A model generated the notes under the pieces. It was not told where the DNA came from. It did not search any database and saw only the letters and a list, made by a program, of their open reading frames with translations. From NCBI RefSeq assembly GCF_040276065.1, contig NZ_JBELOI010000001.1:558001-622000 (forward strand): a stretch of DNA of 64,000 nucleotides, written 5' to 3'. Positions 44,585 to 53,392 of this stretch are shown here, piece by piece; the first letter of the stretch is position 1, and every line of letters begins with the position of its first letter. The translations under genes and the position numbers were made by a program. Origin of the DNA: Castellaniella sp040276065 (GTDB lineage: Bacteria; Pseudomonadota; Gammaproteobacteria; Burkholderiales; Burkholderiaceae_B).

Positions 44585-45470
44585 CGGGGGGCTCCGTGAG
44601 GGTTTGTAGAAAAGCGTCGATTAGCGCGCCTCGGTAACGGCCGCGGTGCAGCACGATGGACAGGCGGCGCTCGAGCGCGAGGAATGGGGTGCGCAGCACA
44701 CGCAGGCGTCCAGTGGCCACGGCGTCCAGTGTCGCCGCGTACGGCAGGCAGGCAATCCCCAGTCCGGCCATGACGGCCTGTTTGATGGCCTCGATCTGGC
44801 CCAGTTCGAGCAGGATCCGGCCGGGCGGTAGCCGGCTCAGGGCCTGCTCGGTCTGGTTGCGGGTGGCCGATCCGCGCTCGCGCAGTATCCAGCGCGCGCC
44901 CGCGAAATCCTCGGGGCGCAGCCTGACCCGGGCGGCCAGCGGGTGCGAGGGCGCGGCGCAGACCACCAGCGCATCCGAGCGCCAGGGCAGGGTTTCGAGG
45001 CGGGGATGATTGACTGGGCCCTCGACACAGGCCAGGTCGGCCTCGTGATCGAGCAGCTTTTGGGTGATGCTGCGGGTATTGCCCACGTCGAGCAGCAGGG
45101 AAACCATGGGATATCGGGCAACGAATGGCCCCAAAAGTTCCCCGACCAGGTAATTGCCGACGGTATTACTGGCGCCGATCCGCAGCTCGCCGTTGAGCTC
45201 GCCCGCTTGCGCGGGGTTGCGGCGCTGCATGTCGCGCAGGCGCTCGAGGATTTCCCGCGCCTGGGGCAGTTGCTCGCGGCCGCGGGCATTGAGCCTGAGG
45301 CGGCCTCGTTCGCGGTCGAACACGGGGGCGCCGAGCTGACGCTCGAGCTCGGCCAGGGCCATGCTGATGGCTGGCTGTGTCAGGTGCAGTTGCTCGGCCG
45401 CGCCGCGCACGCTGCCGGTGGCGGCGATGGTGGCAAAGACCTCGATCTGGCGCAGGCTGATGCCGAGCAT
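44514..45470 (-). CDS. LysR-type regulator, YeiE/CbbR-like
   Basis: This 318 aa regulator starts MLGISLRQIEVFATIAATGS and has the helix-turn-helix AEQLHLTQPAISMALAELE, with an effector domain from about residue 90. It resembles YeiE/CysB-type regulators. It is divergent from the YeiH-type transporter with 128 bp between, which supports its role as the YeiH regulator. The stop lies 71 bp inside the patatin coding sequence, so the two are probably cotranscribed. Confidence 0.9.
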   Translation of the reverse strand: MLGISLRQIEVFATIAATGSVRGAAEQLHLTQPAISMALAELERQLGAPVFDRERGRLRLNARGREQLPQAREILERLRDMQRRNPAQAGELNGELRIGASNTVGNYLVGELLGPFVARYPMVSLLLDVGNTRSITQKLLDHEADLACVEGPVNHPRLETLPWRSDALVVCAAPSHPLAARVRLRPEDFAGARWILRERGSATRNQTEQALSRLPPGRILLELGQIEAIKQAVMAGLGIACLPYAATLDAVATGRLRVLRTPFLALERRLSIVLHRGRYRGALIDAFLQTLTEPPDAQPQIRPSPPAGQPAMQGLQSL

Positions 45471-45493
45471 GGGGTTCAGTCCTCGGGTTTAGA

Positions 45494-45541
45494 CATCAAT
45501 GTATTTTATATGATGATTAATAATTGTTGAATTTATTGATG
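45494..45541. promoter_or_regulatory. Divergent promoter region with a spaced inverted repeat
   Basis: CATCAAT at 45494-45500 and ATTGATG at 45535-45541 form an inverted repeat with a 34 bp AT-rich spacer, between the LysR gene and yeiH. It may serve the LysR regulator, but the wide spacing makes it uncertain. Confidence 0.3.
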
Positions 45542-45598
45542 GGGCGTCTCTTTCTAAAATAACGGGAAATCATAAACACATTTCGAGTCCGTTCCCGC

Positions 45599-46663
45599 AT
45601 GCCTCCTATTTCCGCTGTTCCGCAAGCCGTGCCCTCCGCCATGCAGACCCGGGAGATTGGCGCCGATGGGCATGGCCGCTCGCCTTCGCGCCTGCATGGT
45701 CTGGCCCTGTCGGCGGCCCTGGGGCTGTTGGCCTGGCGCCTCGGTGTGTGGCTGCCGCTGATCGGCGGTCCGGTCCTGGGCATTTTGCTGGGGATGGCGT
45801 GGCGCAACGTGATCGGCGTCTCGCCGGTGTACGCGCCGGGTGTCGCCTACGGCTCGCGCCAGGTCCTGCAATGGTCCATCATCGGCCTGGGTTTCAGCCT
45901 CAGCCTGGGCCAGGTGGTCGATACGGGCGGCGCCTCGCTCGCGGTCACCCTGGTCACGCTGTCGACGGCCTTTCTCGCCGCCTGGGTGCTGGGCCGCTGG
46001 CTGGGCTTGACGGGGCGCCTGTGCACGCTGATCGGCGTGGGCACCGCGATCTGCGGCGGGTCTGCGATCGCAGCCACGGCGCCCATCATTCAGTCCGATG
46101 GGCATGACACGGCGCTGGCGGTGTCCACGATCTTTCTGTTCAACGTCGTCGCGGTGCTGCTGTTCCCTTTTCTGGGCCATGTCCTGGGGCTGAGCGATGC
46201 GGGTTTCGGGCTCTGGGCGGGAACGGCCATCAACGACACCTCGTCGGTGGTGGCGGCCGGCTACAGCTATAGCGTGGCGGCCGGCGATGTCGCGACCATC
46301 GTGAAGCTCACCCGCGCAACCCTGATCATTCCGGTCTGCCTGGTCATCGCGGGCTGGATGGCTTGGCACGCACGGCGTGGCGCGGCGCGCGTGTCGCTGC
46401 GGCGGATCTTCCCCTGGTTCATTGTATGGTTCTTGGCCGCCTCGGCGGTGCACACGCTGGGCTGGGTGCCCGCGGTGCTGCAGGAGCCCCTGCACCACGC
46501 CTCGCAGTTCCTGATCGTCATGGCCCTGACCGCGATCGGGCTGTCCTCGGATCTGCGCCGCATGGCCGCCGCGGGGTTGCGGCCCTTGCTGCTGGGCTTG
46601 GGAACGTGGGTCGCGGTGGCGCTCAGCAGTCTCGGGATGCAGGCCCTGATGGGCATGCTGTAG
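45599..46663 (+). CDS. yeiH: YeiH-family putative sulfate exporter (UPF0324)
   Basis: This 354 aa membrane protein has about ten segments. Family landmarks include LIGGPVLGILLGMAWRN, GLGFSLSLGQVVDTGGASLA, LIGVGTAICGGSAIAATAPI and NDTSSVVAAGYSYS. The family is annotated as putative sulfate or sulfite exporters, next to a LysR gene in many proteobacteria, as here. The first 30 or so residues are hydrophilic. The transport role is by family inference, not demonstrated. Confidence 0.87.
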   Translation: MPPISAVPQAVPSAMQTREIGADGHGRSPSRLHGLALSAALGLLAWRLGVWLPLIGGPVLGILLGMAWRNVIGVSPVYAPGVAYGSRQVLQWSIIGLGFSLSLGQVVDTGGASLAVTLVTLSTAFLAAWVLGRWLGLTGRLCTLIGVGTAICGGSAIAATAPIIQSDGHDTALAVSTIFLFNVVAVLLFPFLGHVLGLSDAGFGLWAGTAINDTSSVVAAGYSYSVAAGDVATIVKLTRATLIIPVCLVIAGWMAWHARRGAARVSLRRIFPWFIVWFLAASAVHTLGWVPAVLQEPLHHASQFLIVMALTAIGLSSDLRRMAAAGLRPLLLGLGTWVAVALSSLGMQALMGML

Positions 46664-46711
46664 GCCCGTACCGGCCGACCCGTGGCGTGTGCCGTCGAGC
46701 GGGGCGCGACG

Positions 46712-47089
46712 CTAGGCGAACCACGAGGCCGAGTCGTGGTGGATCGCCACACCCACGATGTAGACGAACACGGCGACCGAGATGAGCGCGGCGATGGCGC
46801 GCGTGCGGCGGGTCTTGCCGCGTTTGATGGCGATGGTGCCCACGCCGATGTAGACGAGCAGCAGCACGATCTTGGTCAGGATCCAGGGCTGGTTGGGCCC
46901 GATCATGGCTGCCAGGATGACGCCACAGACCAGCAGCACGGTGTCCACGATGTGCGGCAGGATGCGCACGAGGCGCGCCTGCAGCAGGCTCGACTCGACG
47001 ATCGACCAGTAGGCGCGGATCAGGAACAGCGTGATGCTCAGGCCGACGGCCGTCACGTGCAGGTGTTTGATGAGGTAGTAATAATCCAT
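46712..47089 (-). CDS. SirB-family small membrane protein
   Basis: This 125 aa protein has four hydrophobic segments and begins MDYYYLIKHLHVTAVGLSIT, the conserved start of SirB-type (SirB2) proteins. HLHVTAVGLS and HIVDTVLLVCGV are the best-conserved parts. The family has no firm biochemical role. It ends 48 bp from the convergent yeiH and is a separate unit from the ABC exporter. Confidence 0.75.
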   Translation of the reverse strand: MDYYYLIKHLHVTAVGLSITLFLIRAYWSIVESSLLQARLVRILPHIVDTVLLVCGVILAAMIGPNQPWILTKIVLLLVYIGVGTIAIKRGKTRRTRAIAALISVAVFVYIVGVAIHHDSASWFA

Positions 47090-47186
47090 GGCGGTTTCTT
47101 TGAGGATGCGTTGGGGCGGCTCGGCGAGCCTGTTGGGGCGATCTTAACAGGCTCGGGCGGCGGCCCGCGCCGCCCGGGACCGAGGC

Positions 47187-48992
47187 TCAGGCGATCGGCG
47201 CCAGCGCCCAGCCCCCCTCGGCGCCGCCCGCCAACGTGAGCTGGGCGCCGTGGTGGCGCTGCAGCGTGCTGCGGTGGCCGACGCTGACCAGTCGCGTGCC
47301 CGGCAGTTCCTCGCGCACCAGCCGGTACATGGCGTCCTCCAGGCCCTCGTCCATGGCCGAGGTGGCTTCGTCGAGGAAGGCGGCGCTGGGCCGGGCGAGC
47401 AGCAGGCGTCCGAAGGCGAGCCGCTGCTGTTCGCCCAGCGACAGAATGCGGCCCCAGTCGTCGACATCGTCGAGGCGTGCCTCGAGATGGCCGAGCTGCA
47501 CCCGGCGCAGGACCTCGCGATCGCGCGCGCGGGTTGCCTCGTCGGCCTGTTCGAGGACGGGGTTGGGGTAGTGCAGGGCGTCGCGCAGCGAGCCCAGGGG
47601 CAAGTAGGGCTTCTGGGCCAGGAACAGCGCCGATTCCGCCGGACGCACGACCTCGCCCTCGCCGTAGGGCCAGATGCCGGCGATCATGCGCAGCAGCGTG
47701 GTCTTGCCCGATCCCGAGGGGCCGCGGATCAGCAGGGGCTGGGCCGGCGCAACCTCGAGGTCGAGGTCCTTGAGCAGCAGGCGGCCATCCGGCGTGCGCA
47801 GGGTGACGCCGTGCAGGGCCAGGCGCTCCCCGTCCTCTCGGGCGGGCGGCAGCGACAGCGCGTGCGCCGCGTCGATCACGTCGTTGAAACCGGTCAGACG
47901 GTCCAGGGTGGCGCGGTAGGTGGCGAAATTGTCGTACGCGTTCCGGAAGAACGACAGATTGTCCTGCAGGCGTCCGAAGGCCTGGGCCGTCTGGATCAGG
48001 TCGCCCAGGCTGATCTGTTTGGAAAAGAAGCGTGCCGCCTGGATGATGAAGGGAAACACGACGGCCGTCTGGGTCACGACGAAGTTAAAGCCCAGGAACT
48101 TCAGGGACCGATAGATGATGGCCCAGGCATTGGCGATCACCTGGGCGAACCAGCGCCGCAGCGCGCTGCCCTCGACGCGCTCGCCGCGATAGAAGGCGAT
48201 GCTCTCGGCGTATTCGCGCACGCGCACCAGCGCATAGCGGTAGTCGGCGTTGAATTTTTCGTTCAGGAAGTTCAGGCGGATCAGCGGACGGCCGATGCGG
48301 ATCGCCAGCAGCGTGGCGAGAAAGACGTAGATGAACACCAGGAACACCATGCCGCGCGGGACCTCGATGCCGAGCACGGTCATGGGGCCCGACAGCGTCC
48401 ACAGGATCAGGGTGAAGGCGATGGTCGAGACGACGGCGTTGATCACCCCGACGGCCAGGGTCATCGAATCCTGCGCAAAGGTCGTGATGTCTTGCTGGAT
48501 ACGCTGATCGGGGTTGTCGGCCAAGTGGCTGAGCGGCTGGCCCCGGTAGTAGGCCTGGCGGTCCATCCAGCGCGCGAGCAGGGTTTCGTTCAACCAGGTG
48601 CGCCAGTGGATGACAAAGGCCTGCTGCACGTAGAAATCGAACAGCGAACGGACGACGTGCACGGCCGCCAACAGCGCGAACAACAGCATTGCGAGCCAGA
48701 ATCCCGATTCGTCGAGCTGCTGCAGGGCCGTGTACATGGTGTTGTACCAGTTCGAGAACAGCACATCCAGGCGCACGGCCGCGAGCGTCAGCAGCAGGAT
48801 CAGCGCGAGGCCGGCGAGCGGCCGCCAGCTTCGGCGCGGCGAGAAATAGTCCTTGCTCAGCAGCCAGAACTGCCGCCCCCAGCGCGTGAGCCGGATCACG
48901 CACCAGGCGGCGGTGGCCGTTGCGAAGAGGGTGATGACGTAGGCTTTGAGCAGCCACAAGCCGCTTTCGATCAAGACCTTGTTCCAGTCCAT
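47187..48992 (-). CDS. SbmA/YddA-type ABC transporter (fused permease/ATPase)
   Basis: This 601 aa protein joins an SbmA/BacA-like membrane domain (VRLDVLFSNWYNTMYTALQQ, HWRTWLNETLLARWMDRQAY, DNPDQRIQQDITTFAQD) to a C-terminal ATPase. The ATPase has Walker A GPSGSGKTTLLRMIAG, signature LSLGEQQRLAFGRLLL and Walker B AFLDEATSAMD. About six membrane segments are visible. SbmA-type proteins move peptides or vitamins; the E. coli YddA form is ABC-driven, as this one. The substrate is unknown. It is upstream of norR on the same strand with a 145 bp gap. Confidence 0.87.
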   Translation of the reverse strand: MDWNKVLIESGLWLLKAYVITLFATATAAWCVIRLTRWGRQFWLLSKDYFSPRRSWRPLAGLALILLLTLAAVRLDVLFSNWYNTMYTALQQLDESGFWLAMLLFALLAAVHVVRSLFDFYVQQAFVIHWRTWLNETLLARWMDRQAYYRGQPLSHLADNPDQRIQQDITTFAQDSMTLAVGVINAVVSTIAFTLILWTLSGPMTVLGIEVPRGMVFLVFIYVFLATLLAIRIGRPLIRLNFLNEKFNADYRYALVRVREYAESIAFYRGERVEGSALRRWFAQVIANAWAIIYRSLKFLGFNFVVTQTAVVFPFIIQAARFFSKQISLGDLIQTAQAFGRLQDNLSFFRNAYDNFATYRATLDRLTGFNDVIDAAHALSLPPAREDGERLALHGVTLRTPDGRLLLKDLDLEVAPAQPLLIRGPSGSGKTTLLRMIAGIWPYGEGEVVRPAESALFLAQKPYLPLGSLRDALHYPNPVLEQADEATRARDREVLRRVQLGHLEARLDDVDDWGRILSLGEQQRLAFGRLLLARPSAAFLDEATSAMDEGLEDAMYRLVREELPGTRLVSVGHRSTLQRHHGAQLTLAGGAEGGWALAPIA

Positions 48993-49137
48993 GGCGAGTC
49001 TTTGTCCTTATTGAGAGTTGGCGTGCCGTAATGGATCGTCGGCATTTTAGGGCCTGCCGGTGCCGGAGGGTGAGAACGTGCGGCTTTTTCGCGGCGTTGA
49101 CGGCCTTTGGGTTGGATGGACAAAACGCCGGATGGTT

Positions 49138-50811
49138 TCATGCGCGCGCGCGCCGAGCCTTGAGGCCCAGCCGGTGGGCGAGCTTGTGCAGGTTGCTGGG
49201 ATCGAGCTGCAGCGCGCGCGCCGCCTGGGCCCAGTTGTAGTTGGTCGCAGCCAGGGCATGCTGGATGGCTGTCCGCTGGCAAGACTCGACGCTCTCGCGC
49301 AGGGCGCGGATCGCCTGCGCCTCTTGCCGCGTGCCCGAGGGGCTGGCGAGATCGGGCGCGGTCTGCATGCCGGGGCCGTAGAATGGCTCGGTGTCATAGA
49401 GATCCTCGCCTTCGGACGATGCCTCCGAGGGGCGGGAGGCTCCCGCCTGGGTGCGGTGCAGGCCTTCGTAGTGGTCCTCGGCCGCCGGCACCTCGGGCGC
49501 GTCGAGGTCCAGCAGTTCGGGGCCGATCGTCATCACCTGATCGCGTGAGGCGCCGCGGCTGAGCATCTTGAGGGCGGCGCGGCTGATGACGTGCTCGAGT
49601 TCGCGCACATTGCCGGGCCATGGGTAGTGCAGCAGCGCGCGCTCGGCGCCGTAGGACAGGCGCACCCCGCGCAGGCCCAGGCGCGCCCGGTTGAATTCAA
49701 GGAAATGGCCCGCCAGGATGAGGGTGTCGCGTTCACGCTCGCGCAGGGGCGGGATGGGCACCGGGTAGACGGACAGGCGATGATACAGGTCGGCGCGGAA
49801 GTTCCCTGCGAGGGTGTTGGCCTTCAGGTCTCGATTGGTGGCGGCGATGATGCGCACGTCGGTCTTGATCACGTCGTCGGTGCCCAGGCGCTGGATTTCG
49901 CCATTCTGCAGCGCCCGCAGCAGCTTGGCCTGCAGGCCCAGGGGCAACTCGCCCACCTCATCGAGAAACAGGGTGCCGCCCTGGGCGGCCTCGAAACGCC
50001 CTGGGCGGTCGCTGGTCGCGCCGGAGAATGCGCCTTTCACGTGGCCGAAGAGCTCGCTCTCGGCCAGCGATTCGGGCAGCGCGGCGCAATTGACGTGAAT
50101 CATGGGCTTTTGGCTGCGGCGTGACCGGCGGTGCAGCCGGCGCGCGAACAGTTCCTTGCCCACGCCCGTTTCGCCCAGCAGAAGGATGGGCAGGTCGGAA
50201 TCGGCCACGAGGTCCAGTTCGCGCAGCAGGGACTGGATGGCCTCGCTATGCCCGAGAATCTCGGTGTCCTCGCCGATGCGTTCGATGCCGTGCTGGCTGC
50301 TGCCCAGTTGGCGTAGCCGGCGGTTTTCGCGTTCGAGGCCGGTCAGGCGCACAGCGGCCTGCAGGATCAGGCCCAGGCGCCGCAACCGCGCACGCGCCGT
50401 CTCGTCGAAGGCGCCCGTGGTCAGCGCATCCAGCGTCATGATTCCCCATGGCCGCTCTTCCTCGTAGAGCGTCATGCCCATGCAGTCGTGCACCGGCAGC
50501 GGAGATCCCTTGCGGTCATCCAGCAGGCCGTCGTAGGGGTCCGGCAACACGCTGTCCAAGTCGAACCAGGTTGGGTCGCGCCGCGACAGGATGGTGGCGA
50601 AGCGGGGGTGCTGGGCCACCAGAAAGCGCCGCCCCAGGGCCTCGTGCGCCAGGCCCGCGGCTGCGACCAGGCGCAGCGTGTCCCCGCCGTCCAGTGCCAG
50701 CAGGCCCACGGCGTCGCAAGAGAAGGCATTGCGGATGGTCTGCGCCGCGCGCTGCAGCCGCACGCCGTCGGGCAGGTCCTCGGCCAGATCGGTCAGCAGT
50801 TGATTTTCCAT
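49138..50811 (-). CDS. norR: NorR, nitric-oxide-sensing sigma54 activator
   Basis: This 557 aa protein has the N-terminal GAF domain (residues 20-160), a AAA+ domain (about 185-420) and a C-terminal Fis-type helix-turn-helix (NYNWAQAARALQLDPSNLHK). Walker A is GETGVGKE (213-220) and Walker B LFLDEVGE (281-288). The sigma54-contact loop reads GAFSGA (260-265), not the common GAFTGA. Residues that correspond to the iron-ligand area of E. coli NorR, including HDC at 108-110 and DGLLDD at 94-99, are present. It controls norB, transcribed away from it, through the sites at 50833-50872. Confidence 0.95.
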   Translation of the reverse strand: MENQLLTDLAEDLPDGVRLQRAAQTIRNAFSCDAVGLLALDGGDTLRLVAAAGLAHEALGRRFLVAQHPRFATILSRRDPTWFDLDSVLPDPYDGLLDDRKGSPLPVHDCMGMTLYEEERPWGIMTLDALTTGAFDETARARLRRLGLILQAAVRLTGLERENRRLRQLGSSQHGIERIGEDTEILGHSEAIQSLLRELDLVADSDLPILLLGETGVGKELFARRLHRRSRRSQKPMIHVNCAALPESLAESELFGHVKGAFSGATSDRPGRFEAAQGGTLFLDEVGELPLGLQAKLLRALQNGEIQRLGTDDVIKTDVRIIAATNRDLKANTLAGNFRADLYHRLSVYPVPIPPLRERERDTLILAGHFLEFNRARLGLRGVRLSYGAERALLHYPWPGNVRELEHVISRAALKMLSRGASRDQVMTIGPELLDLDAPEVPAAEDHYEGLHRTQAGASRPSEASSEGEDLYDTEPFYGPGMQTAPDLASPSGTRQEAQAIRALRESVESCQRTAIQHALAATNYNWAQAARALQLDPSNLHKLAHRLGLKARRARA

Positions 50812-50832
50812 GAAGGTATAAAAGACACTTAA

Positions 50833-50849
50833 ATGGTTATTTATACCAT
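50833..50849. promoter_or_regulatory. NorR enhancer site 1 (GGT-N7-ACC)
   Basis: ATGGT-TATTTAT-ACCAT is a perfect 5 bp inverted repeat with the GGT-N7-ACC core known for NorR in Ralstonia and the GT-N7-AC core in E. coli. It lies 22 bp upstream of norR's own start. Confidence 0.75.
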
Positions 50850-50857
50850 TTTAGAAA

Positions 50858-50872
50858 GGGTTGTAAATACCC
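50858..50872. promoter_or_regulatory. NorR enhancer site 2 (GGT-N7-ACC)
   Basis: GGGT-TGTAAAT-ACCC is a perfect 4 bp inverted repeat with the same core. Its centre is 24 bp from the first. Enhancer-binding protein sites of this kind often come in three; I did not find a clear third. Confidence 0.75.
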
Positions 50873-50911
50873 AATTTGATATAGATCAGTGTCTGTCTAA
50901 GGGTTAACACT

Positions 50912-50927
50912 TGGCACATCGATTGCT
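50912..50927 (+). promoter_or_regulatory. Sigma54 promoter of norB
   Basis: TGGCACATCGATTGCT fits the sigma54 consensus TGGCACRNNNNTTGCW at every defined position, with GG at 50913-50914 and GC at 50925-50926. The transcript start would be near 50938 and the norB ATG is about 70 bp downstream. Confidence 0.85.
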
Positions 50928-51006
50928 TAATACTTTATCGAAGTGATCAGGTGGCGTCATCCGGCGCCATGTCGAGAATGCCTGATAGCTGCAGAAGGAG
51001 CGCAGA

Positions 51007-53286
51007 ATGGGTGAGTATAAAAAGTTGTGGTGGACGCTGATCGGCGTTCTTTTGGTGACATTCGGCATCCTGGGATGGATGGGCAAGGAAGTCTACAATC
51101 AGGCGCCTCCCATCCCGACCCAGGTTGCGACGGCCTCCGGCCATGTCGTGATGACCGAGGGGCAGATTCTGGACGGCCAGAGCGCCTGGCAGTCGGCGGG
51201 CGGGATGACGGTCGGCTCGATCTGGGGACACGGCGCCTACCAGGCTCCGGACTGGACCGCCGACTGGCTGCACCGCGAATTGCTGGCCTGGCTGGATCTG
51301 GCCGCGCAGGACCAGTTCGGGGTGAACTTTGCCCAACTGAACGGCGATGCCCAGGCGGTGCTGCAGCACCGTCTCAAGGACGAATACCGCAAGAACACCT
51401 ATGATGCCGCCACGGGCGCCGTCACGGTGTCCGATCGGCGCGCCCAGGCCATCGCCCAGACGGCCGTGTATTACGACAAGCTGTTCGGTGACGACGCCTC
51501 CCTGCGCAAGTCGCGCAAAAGCTTCGCCATGAAGGAAGGCACGCTGCCGTCGCCAGAAGCCCGCGCCCGCCTTGCGAACTTTTTCTTCTGGACCGCCTGG
51601 GCGGCCTCGACCGACCGGCCGGGGACCGAGGCCAGCTACACCAACAATTGGCCGCATGAGCCCTTGATCGACAACGTGCCCACGGCCGAGAACATCATCT
51701 GGTCTCTCATGAGCGTGGTCATCCTGATTGCGGGCGTGGGTCTGCTGGTCTGGGGCTGGGCATTCACGCGTGGGGAGCACGATGACGGACCTGCGCCGGC
51801 CCGCGATCCGGTGCTGCAGATTCCATTGACGGCCTCGCAGCGCGCTCTGGGCAAGTACCTGTTCCTGGTGGTGGCGCTGTTCGTCTCGCAGATCTTCATC
51901 GGCGGCTTTACCGCACACTATACGGTCGAGGGCCAGACCTTCTACGGCATCAACGTATCCGAATGGCTGCCGTATTCCCTGGTGCGCACCTGGCACATCC
52001 AGGCGGCCCTGTTCTGGATCGCCACCGGCTTTCTGGCGGTGGGATTGTTCGTGGTGCCGATTCTCAACGGTGGCAAAGACCCCAAGCACCAGAAGCTCGG
52101 CGTGGACGTCCTGTTCTGGGCGCTGATTCTGGTGGTGGTGGGGTCATTCACCGGCAACTTCGCCGCCATTGCCCACCTGATCCCGGCCGAATGGAATTTC
52201 TGGCTTGGCCATCAGGGCTATGAGTATGTCGAGCTCGGCCGCCTGTGGCAGATCGGCAAGTTCCTGGGCATCCTGTTCTGGCTGTTCCTGATGCTGCGCG
52301 GCATCGTGCCCGCCTTTAAACAAAAGGGCGACAAGAACCTGCTGGCGCTGTTCAGTGCGTCAGTCATCTGCATCGGCCTGTTCTACGGCGCCGGCCTGGC
52401 CTATGGCGAGAAGACCCACATCTCCGTCATGGAATACTGGCGCTGGTGGGTGGTCCACCTGTGGGTCGAGGGCTTTTTCGAGGTGTTCGCCACCACGGCG
52501 CTGGCGTTCATCTTCTCGACCATGGGCCTGGTGTCCAAGCGCGGCGCCACCATCGCCAGCCTGACCGCGGCCGTGCTGTTCATGCTGGGCGGCACACCGG
52601 GCACCCTGCACCACATGTACTTCTCGGGTACCACCACCCCGATCATGGCCATTGCCGCCTCGTTCAGCGCCCTGGAGGTCGTGCCCCTGGTCGTGCTGGG
52701 CTACGAAGCCTGGGAAAACTGGCGCCTGAAGGAGCGCGCGCCATGGATGGAAAGCCTGCGCTGGCCGCTGACCTTCTTCGTCGCGGTGGCCTTCTGGAAC
52801 ATGCTGGGTGCCGGAGTCTTCGGCTTCATGGTCAACCCGCCGATCGCGCTCTACTACATCCAGGGTCTGAACACCACGGCGGTGCATGCGCACGCGGCCC
52901 TGTTCGGCGTGTATGGCTTCCTGGCCCTGGGCTTCACCCTGTTCGTGCTGCGTTACCTGCGGCCGAACATGCAGTTCAACGAAAGCCTCATGAAGACCGC
53001 GTTCTGGGGCATGAACGTTGGCCTGGTCCTGATGATCGTCATGAGCCTGCTGCCCATCGGCCTGATGCAGTTCCACGCCAGCTACAGCGTCGGCACCTGG
53101 TGGGCTCGCGGCGAGACCTTCATGCAGCAGGACATCCTGCAGACCCTGCGCTGGGCGCGGACCTTCGGCGACGTGGTGTTCATCGTCGGGGGGTTGGGCG
53201 TGATGTGGCAGGTCGTGACCGCACTGCTCGACCGCGAGGCCGCGCCGTCGGCCCCCGGCACCGAGCTGGCACCGCAACGGGCCTAG
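51007..53286 (+). CDS. norB: Quinol-dependent nitric oxide reductase, single subunit
   Basis: This 759 aa integral membrane enzyme (qNor, NorZ type) reduces NO to N2O with quinol electrons. The N-terminal extension (residues about 30-230) is the cytochrome-c-like part without heme motifs, unlike cNor. Fourteen hydrophobic segments follow, with metal-site His in GGFTAHYTVEGQTFYGI, RTWHIQAALFWIATGFLAVG, WVVHLWVEGFFEVFATTA and TPGTLHHMYFSGT. AAGGAG lies 7 nt before the ATG. The gene is alone and faces the norR gene. It probably protects against NO or contributes to denitrification. Confidence 0.95.
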   Translation: MGEYKKLWWTLIGVLLVTFGILGWMGKEVYNQAPPIPTQVATASGHVVMTEGQILDGQSAWQSAGGMTVGSIWGHGAYQAPDWTADWLHRELLAWLDLAAQDQFGVNFAQLNGDAQAVLQHRLKDEYRKNTYDAATGAVTVSDRRAQAIAQTAVYYDKLFGDDASLRKSRKSFAMKEGTLPSPEARARLANFFFWTAWAASTDRPGTEASYTNNWPHEPLIDNVPTAENIIWSLMSVVILIAGVGLLVWGWAFTRGEHDDGPAPARDPVLQIPLTASQRALGKYLFLVVALFVSQIFIGGFTAHYTVEGQTFYGINVSEWLPYSLVRTWHIQAALFWIATGFLAVGLFVVPILNGGKDPKHQKLGVDVLFWALILVVVGSFTGNFAAIAHLIPAEWNFWLGHQGYEYVELGRLWQIGKFLGILFWLFLMLRGIVPAFKQKGDKNLLALFSASVICIGLFYGAGLAYGEKTHISVMEYWRWWVVHLWVEGFFEVFATTALAFIFSTMGLVSKRGATIASLTAAVLFMLGGTPGTLHHMYFSGTTTPIMAIAASFSALEVVPLVVLGYEAWENWRLKERAPWMESLRWPLTFFVAVAFWNMLGAGVFGFMVNPPIALYYIQGLNTTAVHAHAALFGVYGFLALGFTLFVLRYLRPNMQFNESLMKTAFWGMNVGLVLMIVMSLLPIGLMQFHASYSVGTWWARGETFMQQDILQTLRWARTFGDVVFIVGGLGVMWQVVTALLDREAAPSAPGTELAPQRA

Positions 53287-53301
53287 GCGGTCCGTCCCGC
53301 C

Positions 53302-53332
53302 GCGCTGAGCGTCCGGCACGGACGTTCAGCGC
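53302..53332 (+). terminator. Long hairpin after norB
   Basis: A 14 bp stem (GCGCTGAGCGTCCG with CGGACGTTCAGCGC, one G-T pair) encloses a 3 nt loop. There is no U-run. It lies 15 bp after the norB stop. Confidence 0.55.
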
Positions 53333-53350
53333 CGGCCAACACTTTCCAGC

Positions 53351-53378
53351 ACAGCACGCGCCCGACAGCGCGTGCTGT
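53351..53378. terminator. Second hairpin between norB and the deaminase gene
   Basis: A perfect 11 bp stem (ACAGCACGCGC with GCGCGTGCTGT) encloses a 6 nt loop. It lies 15 bp from the convergent deaminase stop and may act for both strands. Confidence 0.5.
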
Positions 53379-53392
53379 GCGTTCCGCGGCCT

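Noticed and set aside
47250..49031. 593-codon open frame on the plus strand
   Set aside because: It is antisense to the SbmA/YddA-type gene, whose motifs are complete. The translated product is Gln/Arg/Ala-rich low complexity typical of antisense GC-rich frames.
50947..52089. 380-codon minus-strand open frame
   Set aside because: It is antisense to norB and shows no family features.
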